A DNA stretch of 64,000 nucleotides from Clostridium sp. AF15-31 (GCF_003461625.1 NZ_QTXL01000008.1:83582-147581); one strand, 5' to 3'. Shown: positions 1-8,257, counted from the first letter of the stretch. Notes: generated from the sequence alone by a model not told the origin. A program made the numbers and translations.

Positions 1-2
1 TC

Positions 3-368
3 CTTGCCCACATTGACGCGAAGCTGATCGTTCAGGTGATTATCAATTTGGTTGACAACGCCATCAAATATACCCCTGTCGGTTCAGTAATTGAAATACA
101 CACCGATCAAAAAGAGCAATGGGTCACGGTTTCCGTTTCCGACAACGGCCCTGGGATTCCCGATGAGCAGAAACCCCGTATTTTCGATATGTTTTATAGT
201 GGGGCCAATAAAGTGGTCGACAGCCGCAGAAGCCTTGGATTGGGGCTGTCCCTCTGTAAGTCCATTGTGACCGCCCACGGCGGCACGATTTCCGTATCAG
301 ACAATCAGCCAAATGGCACTGTTTTTAAATTTACATTACCTGCAGAGGAGGTAGAACTTCATGAATAA
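3..368 (+). CDS. kdpD: KdpD-like sensor histidine kinase, C-terminal end only
   Basis: The reading frame is open from the window edge, so only the last 121 residues are visible and the start lies outside. They hold the ATP-binding half of a histidine kinase: N box (VDNAIKYTP), G1 box (DNGPGIP) and G2 box (GLGLSL). Its product would phosphorylate the response regulator encoded next, whose ATG sits 8 bases inside this gene, so the two are translationally coupled. The KdpD assignment rests on the KdpE-like partner and the kinase style; no kdpFABC pump genes follow. KdpDE pairs without a pump are also carried on integrative elements, which fits the element remnant downstream. It could be another sensor kinase of the same family. 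Confidence 0.75.
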   Translation, partial: LAHIDAKLIVQVIINLVDNAIKYTPVGSVIEIHTDQKEQWVTVSVSDNGPGIPDEQKPRIFDMFYSGANKVVDSRRSLGLGLSLCKSIVTAHGGTISVSDNQPNGTVFKFTLPAEEVELHE

Positions 369-1062
369 ACCTTTGATATTAGTGGTTGAGGATGACCCGT
401 CTGTACGAAATCTCATTACGACCACTTTAAAAACAAATGATTATCGTTATGTGGTAGCACCTAATGGCTCGGCAGCCATTATGGAGGCCACATCGCACAA
501 TCCTGAAATCATTTTACTGGATTTGGGCTTGCCGGATATGGATGGCATTCAAGTCATTCAAACGGTTCGCTCTTGGTCCAATGTTCCGATTATTGTAATC
601 AGCGCCCGAAGCGAGGATAACGATAAAATCAAGGCGCTGGATGCCGGAGCGGACGATTATTTGACAAAGCCCTTTTCGGTAGAAGAACTGCTGGCACGAC
701 TTCGGGTGACGCAGCGAAGACTCTCTCTGATGACGGCAGAGATGTTTACTGCCAGTTCTGTATTTGTGAATGGTAAGTTGAAAGTGGATTATGCCGGGGG
801 ATGCGCTTATCTGGATGAAAACGAACTTCACCTGACACCCATTGAGTATAAGCTGTTGTGTCTGCTGTCCAAGAATGTCGGCAAGGTACTGACCCATACC
901 TTTATCACACAAAATATCTGGGGCCGCAGTTGGGATAACGATGTGGCTTCGCTGCGGGTATTTATGGCAACATTGCGAAAAAAACTGGAGCCAACAGAGG
1001 AGTCTCCACAATATATTCAAACACATATTGGTGTGGGCTACCGCATGATGAAAATAGAATAA
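361..1062 (+). CDS. kdpE: KdpE-like OmpR-family response regulator
   Basis: This 233-residue protein has an N-terminal receiver domain (about 3-115) with acidic pocket E10-D11-D12, phospho-acceptor D54 in LLDLGLPDMDG and the conserved Lys in TKPF. A C-terminal winged-helix DNA-binding domain (about 135-230) ends in the usual GVGYRM turn. It overlaps the upstream kinase gene by 8 bp and has an AGAGGAGG Shine-Dalgarno inside that gene. In classical systems KdpE activates the Kdp potassium pump. No pump gene is present here, so the target is unknown, and the pair may be cargo of the degraded element at 1250-1533. Family assignment is firm; the Kdp name is inferred from similarity of style. Confidence 0.85.
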   Translation: MNKPLILVVEDDPSVRNLITTTLKTNDYRYVVAPNGSAAIMEATSHNPEIILLDLGLPDMDGIQVIQTVRSWSNVPIIVISARSEDNDKIKALDAGADDYLTKPFSVEELLARLRVTQRRLSLMTAEMFTASSVFVNGKLKVDYAGGCAYLDENELHLTPIEYKLLCLLSKNVGKVLTHTFITQNIWGRSWDNDVASLRVFMATLRKKLEPTEESPQYIQTHIGVGYRMMKIE

Positions 1063-1315
1063 CGCTATGAGGACGGCCAGTGTTCTCTATGAAAAATAGA
1101 CGATTGAGTTTCGGATTGCCCTAATCATTTTTTGATTTTTAGGAATAAGCACTCCAAACACAAAACCGTTGCTATTTAACAGCGATGATTTGCGCTTGAG
1201 ATGTCGCGGTGGTTGAAACCAAACATTTCTGCCGCCCTCCTCCTCCGGGCAAGTATAACATTGCATCGGCATTATCGTTCCATGTAATTCAGTATAATAA
1301 TGGCTGTTCTTGGCG

Positions 1316-1350
1316 CGCCAGTTTTCCCTCACGGAAATCTGGCGTTTTTT
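1316..1350 (+). terminator. Rho-independent terminator/attenuator in element leader
   Basis: CGCCAG plus TTTCC (1316-1327) pairs with GGAAA plus CTGGCG (1333-1344) around a five-base loop with one T-T mismatch, and is followed directly by six T residues (1345-1350). It lies between a TATAAT (1293-1298) and the stub gene at 1453, the position of an attenuator in a leader transcript. The 1063-1300 stretch before it holds no convincing gene. Confidence 0.7.
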
Positions 1351-1400
1351 GTTGCCATTTTTTCGGAGGTGACCCAGTTGCCTGCCGGTGTCGGTCTCCG

Positions 1401-1446
1401 CCTCCATTCGATTCACCCGTCAATCACCCGTGAATCGAAATGGAGG
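1401..1446 (+). promoter_or_regulatory. Hairpin masking the Shine-Dalgarno of the stub gene
   Basis: CCTCCATTCGATTCAC (1401-1416) is complementary to GTGAATCGAAATGGAGG (1430-1446), with one extra base in the right arm. The right arm contains the GGAGG ribosome-binding site of the ATG at 1453, so folding would hide it. The loop carries two direct copies of CACCCGT. This suggests translational control of the gene that once followed. The pairing is seen directly; function is inferred. Confidence 0.6.
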
Positions 1447-1452
1447 TACATA

Positions 1453-1533
1453 ATGAAGAAAATTAACCTTCGGGAACTTTATCCTGATGTTTATACAAGT
1501 AGGAGAAGAAGTTTATATCAGTATGATAAATAA
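1453..1533 (+). pseudogene. N-terminal stub of an integrative-element sigma-70-like gene
   Basis: A 26-codon ORF with a good GGAGG site 6 bases upstream. The first 15 residues (MKKINLRELYPDVYT) match the start I recall for sigma-70-like RNA polymerase factors carried by integrative conjugative elements of Clostridia, which usually run to well over 100 residues. After YT the sequence turns into an unrelated Arg/Tyr-rich tail and stops. I read this as the 5' end of such a gene left behind when the rest of the element was lost. The family call is from memory of the N-terminus; truncation is inferred from length. Confidence 0.5.
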
Positions 1534-1620
1534 AGCTGAAAAATAAATTTTGTTGAGGTTAAATTGAGATTGACTTTGTATTGTATAAGTATGAAATAAA
1601 AAGGAATCAGGTGATGTACA

Positions 1621-3054
1621 ATGATAAAGCATAAAATATGTAAAATCCTTCTTGTTATACTGGCAATTTTTTTATGTGTGGCTTTTTATGAATTACTCGG
1701 AATCTGCGTTGCATATAAAAAGCAGCCGGAAGTGTCCAATACAACCAAAAAAGAAACAAAAAATGGGTCATGGAACGAATGCAGTGAAAATACAGAACGG
1801 GCAGTAATCATAGAAAAGAATCCAGAAGCGCTTTTACAAAGAGTGCGTTTGATCAAGAATGCAAAAAAGGAAATTATTCTTTCTACTTTTGCATTTCAAT
1901 CCGATGAAAGTGGAAAATTGATTTTAGGAGCACTGCACGATGCGGCAGACAGAGGTGTACATATTCGTCTGTTAGTAGATGGAATGGAGAGCTGGATTGA
2001 TATGGAAGGAAATCCGTATTTCTATGGATTATCTTCCCATGAGAATGTTGAAATTAAACTGTATAATAAGGCCAATCCATTGAAACCGTGGAAAATGATG
2101 GGTAGAATGCATGATAAATATTTGATTGCAGATGGAAAGAGATATATTCTTGGGGGAAGAAATATACACAATTATTTCCTGGGTGATTTTCCGGGACATA
2201 AGAACTATGACAGAGACGTGTTAGTGGTTTGCGATGAACCTGAGAAAGAAAATTCAGTTAACCAGTTGTCAGAGTATTTTGAAACCATATGGAATCAGGA
2301 AGACAGTGGTTATTTTCATAACAATAAAAAACTGGCAAATAGAAAATCTGTAAAGAATGCAGTTTTAGAGCTGCAGAACAGCTATCAGAAATATTTTGAG
2401 GAGAATAAGGAAAGAATCTGCGAGACCGATTATACGGACGAAACTTTTGAGACAGAAAAGATTACATTAGTGTCAAATCCTATTCACACAGGTTCCAAAG
2501 AACCGGTAGTGTGGTATCAGTTGGGAGAATTGATGAAAAATGCAAAAAATCGTGTGAAGATCCACACGCCATATATTATCTGTAATGATATGATGTATAA
2601 TACATGGGAGGAGATTGCAGAGAACGTTTCAGATTTTTCTATCATGACAAATTCAGTTGCGAATAATAGGAATCCATTTGGGTCTGCCGATTATGCGAAA
2701 AACAGAAATAGAATCTTAAGTACAGGAATTAATATCTGGGAATATGAAGGCGGTTATTCATACCACGGAAAAAGTATTCTGATTGACGATGATCTGTCTG
2801 TAATAGGTTCCTTTAATATGGACATGAGAAGTGCATATTTGGATACGGAACTGATGCTTGTAATACGCAGTAAAGATATTAATAAACAGTTGGAAGAGGG
2901 CATGATGGAATATGAAAAAGTGTCCCGCCAGATATTAGAAGGCGGAACTTATAATGATCCATATCATGTAGAGCCAATCGAATTAACAAAGAAACGTCAG
3001 AGAAAAATATTTTTGGTACAGCATCTGCTTGGATGGGCAAGGTATCTGTTTTAA
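1621..3054 (+). CDS. Membrane-anchored phospholipase D-like protein (cardiolipin-synthase type)
   Basis: A 477-residue protein with one N-terminal membrane segment (about 7-30) and two HKD motifs, the signature of the phospholipase D superfamily. The first reads HDKYLIAD followed by GGRN, the second HGKSILID followed by GSFN. Each supplies a catalytic His and Lys. Bacterial cardiolipin synthases use this fold to join two phosphatidylglycerols, so cardiolipin synthesis or phospholipid turnover at the membrane is likely. The single membrane anchor and the first-site GG in place of GS separate it from the usual ClsA layout. It heads an operon ending in a CDP-alcohol phosphatidyltransferase, which supports a lipid role. 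AGGTGA lies 6 bases before the ATG. Confidence 0.85.
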   Translation: MIKHKICKILLVILAIFLCVAFYELLGICVAYKKQPEVSNTTKKETKNGSWNECSENTERAVIIEKNPEALLQRVRLIKNAKKEIILSTFAFQSDESGKLILGALHDAADRGVHIRLLVDGMESWIDMEGNPYFYGLSSHENVEIKLYNKANPLKPWKMMGRMHDKYLIADGKRYILGGRNIHNYFLGDFPGHKNYDRDVLVVCDEPEKENSVNQLSEYFETIWNQEDSGYFHNNKKLANRKSVKNAVLELQNSYQKYFEENKERICETDYTDETFETEKITLVSNPIHTGSKEPVVWYQLGELMKNAKNRVKIHTPYIICNDMMYNTWEEIAENVSDFSIMTNSVANNRNPFGSADYAKNRNRILSTGINIWEYEGGYSYHGKSILIDDDLSVIGSFNMDMRSAYLDTELMLVIRSKDINKQLEEGMMEYEKVSRQILEGGTYNDPYHVEPIELTKKRQRKIFLVQHLLGWARYLF

Positions 3055-3071
3055 TAAGGAGGAAGGAAAAC

Positions 3072-3743
3072 GTGTTTCAAATATTGATTGTAGAAGATGA
3101 TAAAGAATTAAGCCAGCTATTCCAAAAAGTGCTTGAGAAGAATGGATATCAAGTCAAAAGTGCATCGGATGGAGCACAGGCATTAGAAGTATTGGATAAG
3201 GAATATATTGATCTGATCATTTCTGATATTATGATGCCGGTTATGGATGGCTATGAACTGGTGTCAGAACTTCGTTCAGCAGGATATCAGATACCAGTGC
3301 TTATGATCACTGCGAAAGGTTCCTTTGATGATATGCGTCAGGGATTTTTTTCGGGAAGTGATGATTATATGGTAAAACCGGTAAATGTGAATGAAATGGT
3401 TTTAAGAGTCGGAGCACTGCTTCGCCGTGCACAGATATTGAATGAACACAAAATTGTAATCGGTTCAACAGAGTTTGATTATGATGCAATGACGGTTACA
3501 ACTGATAAGGAAAGTCTTGTTTTACCTAAAAAACAATTCTTGCTTTTATATAAGCTTGCAGCTTCGCCAGGCAGAACATTTACAAAACAACAGTTGATGG
3601 ATGAAGTATGGGGGTACGAGACGGAGGCAGACCCACATACAATAGAGGTACATATAGGAAGACTCAGAGAGCGTTTTAAAGATAACCCGGATTTTGAAAT
3701 CGTAACAATGCGTGGAATTGGATACAAGGTGGTGAAAAAATAA
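3072..3743 (+). CDS. OmpR-family response regulator of the lipid operon
   Basis: A 223-residue regulator with a receiver domain (acidic pocket E8-D9-D10, phospho-acceptor D52 in SDIMMP, Lys in VKPV) and a C-terminal winged helix ending GIGYKVV. I start it at the GTG at 3072, which has AAGGAGG 9 bases upstream and gives the standard MFQILIVEDD beginning. An in-frame ATG at 3033 would add 13 odd residues and overlap the previous gene. It lies 17 bp after the phospholipase-like gene and overlaps the kinase gene by 1 base, so it belongs to the same transcript. It probably controls this operon, but no site was identified with confidence. Confidence 0.9.
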   Translation: MFQILIVEDDKELSQLFQKVLEKNGYQVKSASDGAQALEVLDKEYIDLIISDIMMPVMDGYELVSELRSAGYQIPVLMITAKGSFDDMRQGFFSGSDDYMVKPVNVNEMVLRVGALLRRAQILNEHKIVIGSTEFDYDAMTVTTDKESLVLPKKQFLLLYKLAASPGRTFTKQQLMDEVWGYETEADPHTIEVHIGRLRERFKDNPDFEIVTMRGIGYKVVKK

Positions 3744-4786
3744 TGGAACAAAAGAAAAAAAAAGGATTGCGGATCCGATCCTGTCTGACTGGTGCAATCT
3801 GGCTGGCACTTGTATTTTCAACAGTCATATCTGCTTTATTATTTGCTTTTTTGAATCATTTTTTTAATCTGCCGGGCAGCATACCTGTGCTTGGCTGGCT
3901 TTTGATTTTCAATACATTGATTGCAGGGCTGATCACTTCCTTTATCAATGCAAAGTTACTGGAACCAATTACCAGACTTAGTAAAGCAATGAAGGAAGTT
4001 TCTCAGGGAGATTTTGAACAGCATTTGGAAACGAACAGCCGTATAGCAGAAGTTGGAGAATCTTATCAAAGTTTTAACGTTATGACAAAAGAACTTCGTG
4101 CAACAGAGGTGCTGCAGATGGATTTTGTATCTAATGTTTCTCATGAGTTTAAGACCCCGATTAATGCCATTGAAGGATATACAATGCTGCTTCAGGGAGA
4201 AGAACTGTCTCCGGATCAAGAGGAATATGTAGAAAAAATCTTATTTAACACCCAAAGGCTTTCAGGATTGGTTGGTAATATTTTGCTGTTATCCAAGTTA
4301 GAGAATCAGAATATACCAATGAAAAAAACAGAATATCGTCTGGATGAACAGATCCGCCAGGCATTTCTTACATTGGAAACAAAATGGACAGAAAAAGAAA
4401 TTGGTTTTCAGGTAGAATTGGAGGAAGTTAAATATACTGGGAATGAAGGACTTTTTATGCATATCTGGATAAATCTTTTAGATAATGCGATTAAGTTCAG
4501 CCCTTCAAAGGGGACAATTACGATGTTTCTGAAACAAGAACAGGATTCTGTTAAGTTCATTCTGGAAGATGAAGGACCAGGAATAGAGGATGATGTAAAA
4601 TCCAGAATATTTGACAAGTTCTATCAGGTAGATGGATCTCATAAAGCAGAAGGAAATGGCCTAGGTCTCGCACTTGTAAAACGGATTGTAGATAGTGCCG
4701 GAGGAACAATCAAAGCAGAAAATCGTGAATATGGTGGATGCAGATTTGTTATAGAGCTGCCAAAGCAGAAAGATGAGATTATATAG
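3743..4786 (+). CDS. Sensor histidine kinase of the lipid operon
   Basis: A 347-residue kinase with two N-terminal membrane helices (about 15-38 and 48-70) joined by a loop of only about ten residues, a HAMP segment (about 70-122), the phospho-accepting H134 in VSHEFKTPIN, and an ATPase domain with N box (LLDNAIKFSP), G1 (DEGPGIED) and G2 (GNGLGLAL). The tiny extracellular loop suggests it senses within the membrane rather than binding a soluble ligand, which suits a kinase embedded among lipid genes. Its ATG overlaps the stop of the regulator gene (TAATG), indicating coupled translation. The signal is unknown. Confidence 0.9.
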   Translation: MEQKKKKGLRIRSCLTGAIWLALVFSTVISALLFAFLNHFFNLPGSIPVLGWLLIFNTLIAGLITSFINAKLLEPITRLSKAMKEVSQGDFEQHLETNSRIAEVGESYQSFNVMTKELRATEVLQMDFVSNVSHEFKTPINAIEGYTMLLQGEELSPDQEEYVEKILFNTQRLSGLVGNILLLSKLENQNIPMKKTEYRLDEQIRQAFLTLETKWTEKEIGFQVELEEVKYTGNEGLFMHIWINLLDNAIKFSPSKGTITMFLKQEQDSVKFILEDEGPGIEDDVKSRIFDKFYQVDGSHKAEGNGLGLALVKRIVDSAGGTIKAENREYGGCRFVIELPKQKDEII

Positions 4787-4819
4787 TTTTAAGATAAATT
4801 AGAAGATAGGAGGATTTAT

Positions 4820-5884
4820 ATGACATTTTATCAGGAGTTGCAGTTAAATCAGGCAGGTTCTAAAAAACTGTTGAAAAAGAGTGAAACACTAAAAGAAAAA
4901 TTATATCATATGTGGGTATATCTGGTGAAGATAGCTGTTACAATGGCATTTTGTTTTTTCTTTGTTAGTATTTTCAGCACCCTATTTGGAAATGAGAATA
5001 GCATTGTAGGTGTAGTAGTCTTATTATGTCTCATGGTGTTTAGAAATGCGGATTTGGGGATCCACACCGGACAATCTACGATGCTTTTGGCTTTGTTCTT
5101 TGTAATTATGACTGTATGTCCGCATTTAGCAAATCAGTTTTCACCGGTATTGGGAATGCTGTTAAATATTGCGGCACTGGCTGTGTTGATTTTGTTCGGA
5201 TGCCATAATCCACTCATGTTTAATCAATCTACATTGGTTCTTGGGTATCTGCTGCTATATGGTTATGATGTTACGGGAAAAAGCTATCAGATGCGATTAG
5301 TCGGAATGGCTTTAGGTGCAGCACTTACCTGCTTCGTATTTTATCGAAATCATAAAAACAGAACTTATAAAAGAAATCTGAAAGATCTGATACAAGAATT
5401 TGATATCACTTCTTCCAGAACAAAATGGCAGATATGTCAGATTTTATGCGTACCGATTGTCCTTTGCATTGCAGAACTTTGTAATATGCCACGTGCAATG
5501 TGGGCTGGTATTGCGGCCATGTCCGTGATTTTGCCGTTTATGGAAGATATGCACTACAGAGTCCGTAAAAGGATTGTCGGAAATATTGCAGGTGTTATAT
5601 GTTTTACAGTATTATATTTTCTGCTTCCTTCGTCAATCTATGCATATATAGGAATTCTTGGTGGAATCGGTGTAGGATTTTCAGCACAATATGGCTGGCA
5701 GGCAGTATTTAACACATTTGGTGCTTTAGCCATTGCTGCAGAGACTTATGGACTACAAGGAGCGGTTAGTCTTAGAGTGATTCAAAATGTTTTTGGTGTT
5801 GTGTTTGCTTTAGCATTTTGTGTTATATTTTATTGGTTTATGTCTAAAAAAAAGGAAAGTGAGGTGACCGTACATGCAGAGTGA
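4820..5884 (+). CDS. FUSC-family integral membrane protein
   Basis: A 354-residue protein with two blocks of hydrophobic helices (about 35-175 and 210-345) separated by a charged cytoplasmic segment (KRNLKDLIQEFD region). This doubled layout and the late MEDMHYRVRKRIVGNIAG stretch match the FUSC/aromatic-acid-exporter-like superfamily. Those relatives export aromatic acids or fusaric acid; the substrate here is unknown. A clear AGGAGG lies 8 bases upstream of the ATG. The gene is 33 bp after the kinase and overlaps the phosphatidyltransferase gene by 11 bp, so it is part of the lipid operon. A role in moving a lipid or an amphiphile is an inference from context only. Confidence 0.75.
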   Translation: MTFYQELQLNQAGSKKLLKKSETLKEKLYHMWVYLVKIAVTMAFCFFFVSIFSTLFGNENSIVGVVVLLCLMVFRNADLGIHTGQSTMLLALFFVIMTVCPHLANQFSPVLGMLLNIAALAVLILFGCHNPLMFNQSTLVLGYLLLYGYDVTGKSYQMRLVGMALGAALTCFVFYRNHKNRTYKRNLKDLIQEFDITSSRTKWQICQILCVPIVLCIAELCNMPRAMWAGIAAMSVILPFMEDMHYRVRKRIVGNIAGVICFTVLYFLLPSSIYAYIGILGGIGVGFSAQYGWQAVFNTFGALAIAAETYGLQGAVSLRVIQNVFGVVFALAFCVIFYWFMSKKKESEVTVHAE

Positions 5885-6446
5885 AGTGAATCAGGAAGAA
5901 AATTTGAATAGAATTATTACGGTTCCTAATCTTCTTTCTTTTTTTCGGTTTTGTCTGATTCCGGTAATTATATGGAGTTATTGTGTAAAGAAAAATCCTC
6001 TGTTAGCTGGTGAAATCTTATTGCTGTCTGGTCTTACGGATCTTGCTGATGGATATATCGCAAGAAGATTCCATAGGATTAGTAATTTAGGAAAAATACT
6101 TGATCCGGTGGCTGATAAGCTGACACAGGCAGCGATGTTAATCTGTCTGTTTACTCGTTTTCCGCATGTGCTTCTTTTAATCGTAATAATGGCAGGTAAA
6201 GAGTTGTATATGGTAGTCAGTGGATGTCTTGTGATACGAAAGACAGGAAAAGTACATGGTGCAGACTGGCATGGAAAGATAGTAACCTTTTTATTATATG
6301 GAACTGCAGCGGTGCATATTATATGGTTCCACATTACACCGATGGTATCAGATCTATTGATTGGTTTGTGCGCTATAATGATGGTCATATCGGTCGCTCT
6401 GTATATTATCCAGAATACCAGGACTCTTAAGGGAGAGACTGTATAA
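5874..6446 (+). CDS. CDP-alcohol phosphatidyltransferase (PgsA-like)
   Basis: A 190-residue membrane enzyme with the full family signature: D-L-A-D-G, then AR, then G-K-I-L-D-P-V-A-D, the metal- and CDP-binding aspartates of CDP-alcohol phosphatidyltransferases. Four to six hydrophobic helices surround it. The length and the NLLSFFRF start are like PgsA, which makes phosphatidylglycerol-phosphate from CDP-diacylglycerol and glycerol-3-phosphate. A related branch makes cardiolipin from CDP-diacylglycerol and phosphatidylglycerol, and I cannot separate the two by eye. Being in an operon with an HKD-type lipid enzyme and a two-component system suggests an inducible, secondary copy rather than the housekeeping pgsA. 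Confidence 0.85.
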   Translation: MQSEVNQEENLNRIITVPNLLSFFRFCLIPVIIWSYCVKKNPLLAGEILLLSGLTDLADGYIARRFHRISNLGKILDPVADKLTQAAMLICLFTRFPHVLLLIVIMAGKELYMVVSGCLVIRKTGKVHGADWHGKIVTFLLYGTAAVHIIWFHITPMVSDLLIGLCAIMMVISVALYIIQNTRTLKGETV

Positions 6447-6546
6447 GCAATTTTATATTGCAATGACTAGAAAAATATTTAGGAGAAGATAGATATAAAC
6501 AGTAAGTCAAACACACAAACTATGGAGTCTTTAGTCGGTTTAATAA

Positions 6547-6748
6547 AATTTTAGATTCTCTATTTACCAGGTTCTTCCACAGCTGATTGAACTCTGGGGA
6601 CTGAATGTAAAAACGGATGTTGAATCTAAAAAAAGTTCGCCCAACTGAGCGTGAAATGACAACCCCATTGTTTCTGCTTCGATGTGTGCAGTTAGGCTTA
6701 TCGATGGCAGATCTTGATATGCTGTCGATTTGTAAGAACAAACAATAG
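6547..6748 (+). pseudogene. Prophage tail assembly chaperone remnants (two frames)
   Basis: Two short open stretches in different frames look like pieces of the chaperone pair that precedes the tape-measure gene in siphophages. Frame one (6547-6648) ends with a segment containing YQVLPQLIELWGLNVKTD, then Lys-rich residues and a stop. Frame two (6635-6748) reads TPLFLLRCVQLGLSMADLDM and then breaks into unrelated sequence. They meet at a run of seven A (6628-6634) and are offset by +1 (equally -2), as in programmed-frameshift chaperone pairs. No start codon or upstream part survives. Support comes from the tape-measure fragment 570 bp downstream; the family call is from memory. Confidence 0.45.
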
Positions 6749-7223
6749 TAAAGAGGATTTAATTATTACTGATAGAGGATGGGCTGCATATATGGGGCCT
6801 ATTGGTGTAAGAAAGATGAACGCACTAATGCAAAGTGGTCGGATTGAAGATGCTATGTTGCTTCAAATGGTATCACCGCAAGATTATGGTATATTTCCTT
6901 TATCAAGAAATATGGCAATAATTACAATGAGTCCTGCATATAAACAGCACTTAAAGGGTTCAGGTACAAGGATAATATATCCGCCACATGCCCCAACTTT
7001 ATCTGCGTGTTTGGGATTTGGGAGTGAAGATACGATAGAACCACCTACAAATAAATTTTTAAAATCTGGTGCGATGGTGTATCAATATAAAATTAAACAG
7101 TTAGTAAAAAGAGATGTTATCTTTTTGAATTCATTGTTACTAGATTATGCGAATCAGTTTTTTGGCTATGCAAATGCAGATAAAGTAAGATCAAGTTTGA
7201 AGGAAAAGAATATTGATATTTAG
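6714..7223 (+). pseudogene. Fragment of a DUF4238-like protein inserted in phage genes
   Basis: This frame encodes 169 residues, but the first nine overlap the chaperone remnant in another frame, and meaningful sequence begins near 6741 (NSKEDLIITDRGW). The remainder (IYPPHAPTLSACLGFGS, then a run about dropped display and cell residues, ending KVRSSLKEK) resembles the C-terminal part of DUF4238 proteins, which display an 'in-force' histidine-poor fold of unknown function. The likeness is weak and by eye. There is no ribosome-binding site or credible start, so I call it a 5'-truncated fragment that landed between the tail chaperone and the tape-measure gene. Two terminators follow immediately. 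Confidence 0.35.
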
Positions 7224-7228
7224 TTGAG

Positions 7229-7260
7229 AGCATCAATCCTTAAGTGGGTTGGTGCTTTTT
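7229..7260 (+). terminator. Rho-independent terminator
   Basis: AGCATCAA (7229-7236) pairs with TTGGTGCT (7249-7256), with one wobble, and is followed by four or more T residues. It ends the fragment at 6714-7223. Confidence 0.6.
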
Positions 7261-7262
7261 CT

Positions 7263-7287
7263 TGCTCGGAGAAATCCGAGCATTTTT
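7263..7287 (+). terminator. Rho-independent terminator with GAAA loop
   Basis: TGCTCGGA (7263-7270) and TCCGAGCA (7275-7282) form a perfect 8-bp stem closed by a GAAA tetraloop, followed by TTTTT. It is the second terminator in tandem, just before the tape-measure fragment. Confidence 0.75.
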
Positions 7288-7321
7288 ATGTCAAAATTTA
7301 GGAGAGAGGAGGTGAGAATTC

Positions 7322-8032
7322 ATGGCAAGCCGTATACAAGGAATTACCGTAGAAATTGGTGGTGATACAACCAAATTACAGAATGCCCTTAAAGGTGTGA
7401 ATGGACAGATCAAGTCCACCCAGTCGAAGCTGAAGGATGTTAACAAACTGCTGAAACTGGATCCGGGCAATACGGAACTTCTGGCACAAAAACATAAACT
7501 GCTTGCTGAGACCGTTGGTGAAACGAAAGAAAAACTGGCAACCTTAAAGACGGCAGCAGAACAGGCAAATACAGCACTTGCCAATGGAGAAATCTCACAG
7601 GAACAGTATGATGCCCTTCAAAGGGAAATCGTAGAGACGGAGCAGGATTTGAAGAACCTTGAAACACAGGCAAATCAGTCAGCTACGGCAGTCCAGAAGA
7701 TAGCCACAGCCGGAGAAAAGTTAAAGACCACAGGAGATAACATTTCCTCTGCCGGACAGAAACTATTACCCGTTACAGCAGGGGTGACTGCTCTTGGAAC
7801 AGCATCGGTTACTACGGCTGCCAATTTTGAATCTTCCATGTCACAGGTACAGGCAACAATGGGAATCACAAAAGATTCTATGTCAAAGGTAAACGGTCAG
7901 TCAGTGAATACAATGGATACCCTTTCTAAACTGGCAAAGAAGATGGGTGCAGAAACTGCATTCTCTGCATCAGAGTGTGCAGAGGCTCTTAATTATCTGG
8001 CTCTTGTAGGATATGACACACAGCAGATCTAG
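7322..8032 (+). pseudogene. Phage tail tape-measure protein, N-terminal fragment
   Basis: 236 residues starting at an ATG with a strong GGAGGTGA site 7 bases upstream. The beginning (IQGITVEIGGDTTKLQNALK) and the following Lys/Glu/Ala-rich coiled coil (about 30-130) are typical of siphophage tape-measure proteins, as is the GTASVTTAANFESSMSQVQA stretch near residue 170. Functional tape measures run from about 600 to over 1000 residues because their length sets tail length. This one stops at 236, so it is a truncated remnant. No head, portal, lysis or integrase genes are nearby: the prophage is reduced to this piece and the chaperone fragments. Confidence 0.75.
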
Positions 8033-8140
8033 AAGGTTGGTTAGGTTTCCAACATTGACCTTGTGGTAACTTTGGACAGGAAAAGGAAACATAACAAGTA
8101 AAAATATCTGTTAATATAAAGAATACTACAGAATAAATTT

Positions 8141-8183
8141 AAACAGGTTTTACCGACAATGAAATGTTGGTAGAACCTGTTTT
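8141..8183. terminator. Long hairpin terminator, possibly bidirectional
   Basis: AAACAGGTTTTACCGACA (8141-8158) pairs nearly throughout with TGTTGGTAGAACCTGTTTT (8165-8183) around a short loop. A T-rich tail lies on the right and an A-rich flank on the left. It separates the phage remnant from the next gene. The stretch 8033-8140 holds nothing I recognise. Confidence 0.65.
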
Positions 8184-8201
8184 CAGTTTTGAGATGACCT
8201 G

Positions 8202-8210
8202 TGTTATAAT
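8202..8210 (+). promoter_or_regulatory. Extended -10 promoter for 8258 gene
   Basis: TGTTATAAT fits an extended -10 element (TGnTATAAT). No good -35 is spaced at 17 bp; TTTTCA at 8180 is 19 bp away. It lies 47 bp before the start of the small acidic protein. Confidence 0.5.
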
Positions 8211-8257
8211 GAATATTAATTTATTTATAGTTGCAAAAGAAAAAGGAGATGCATAAC

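Noticed and set aside
1209..1433. A 74-codon forward frame before the sigma-gene stub
   Set aside because: It spans the terminator and hairpin of the leader and has no Shine-Dalgarno; the open frame is chance.
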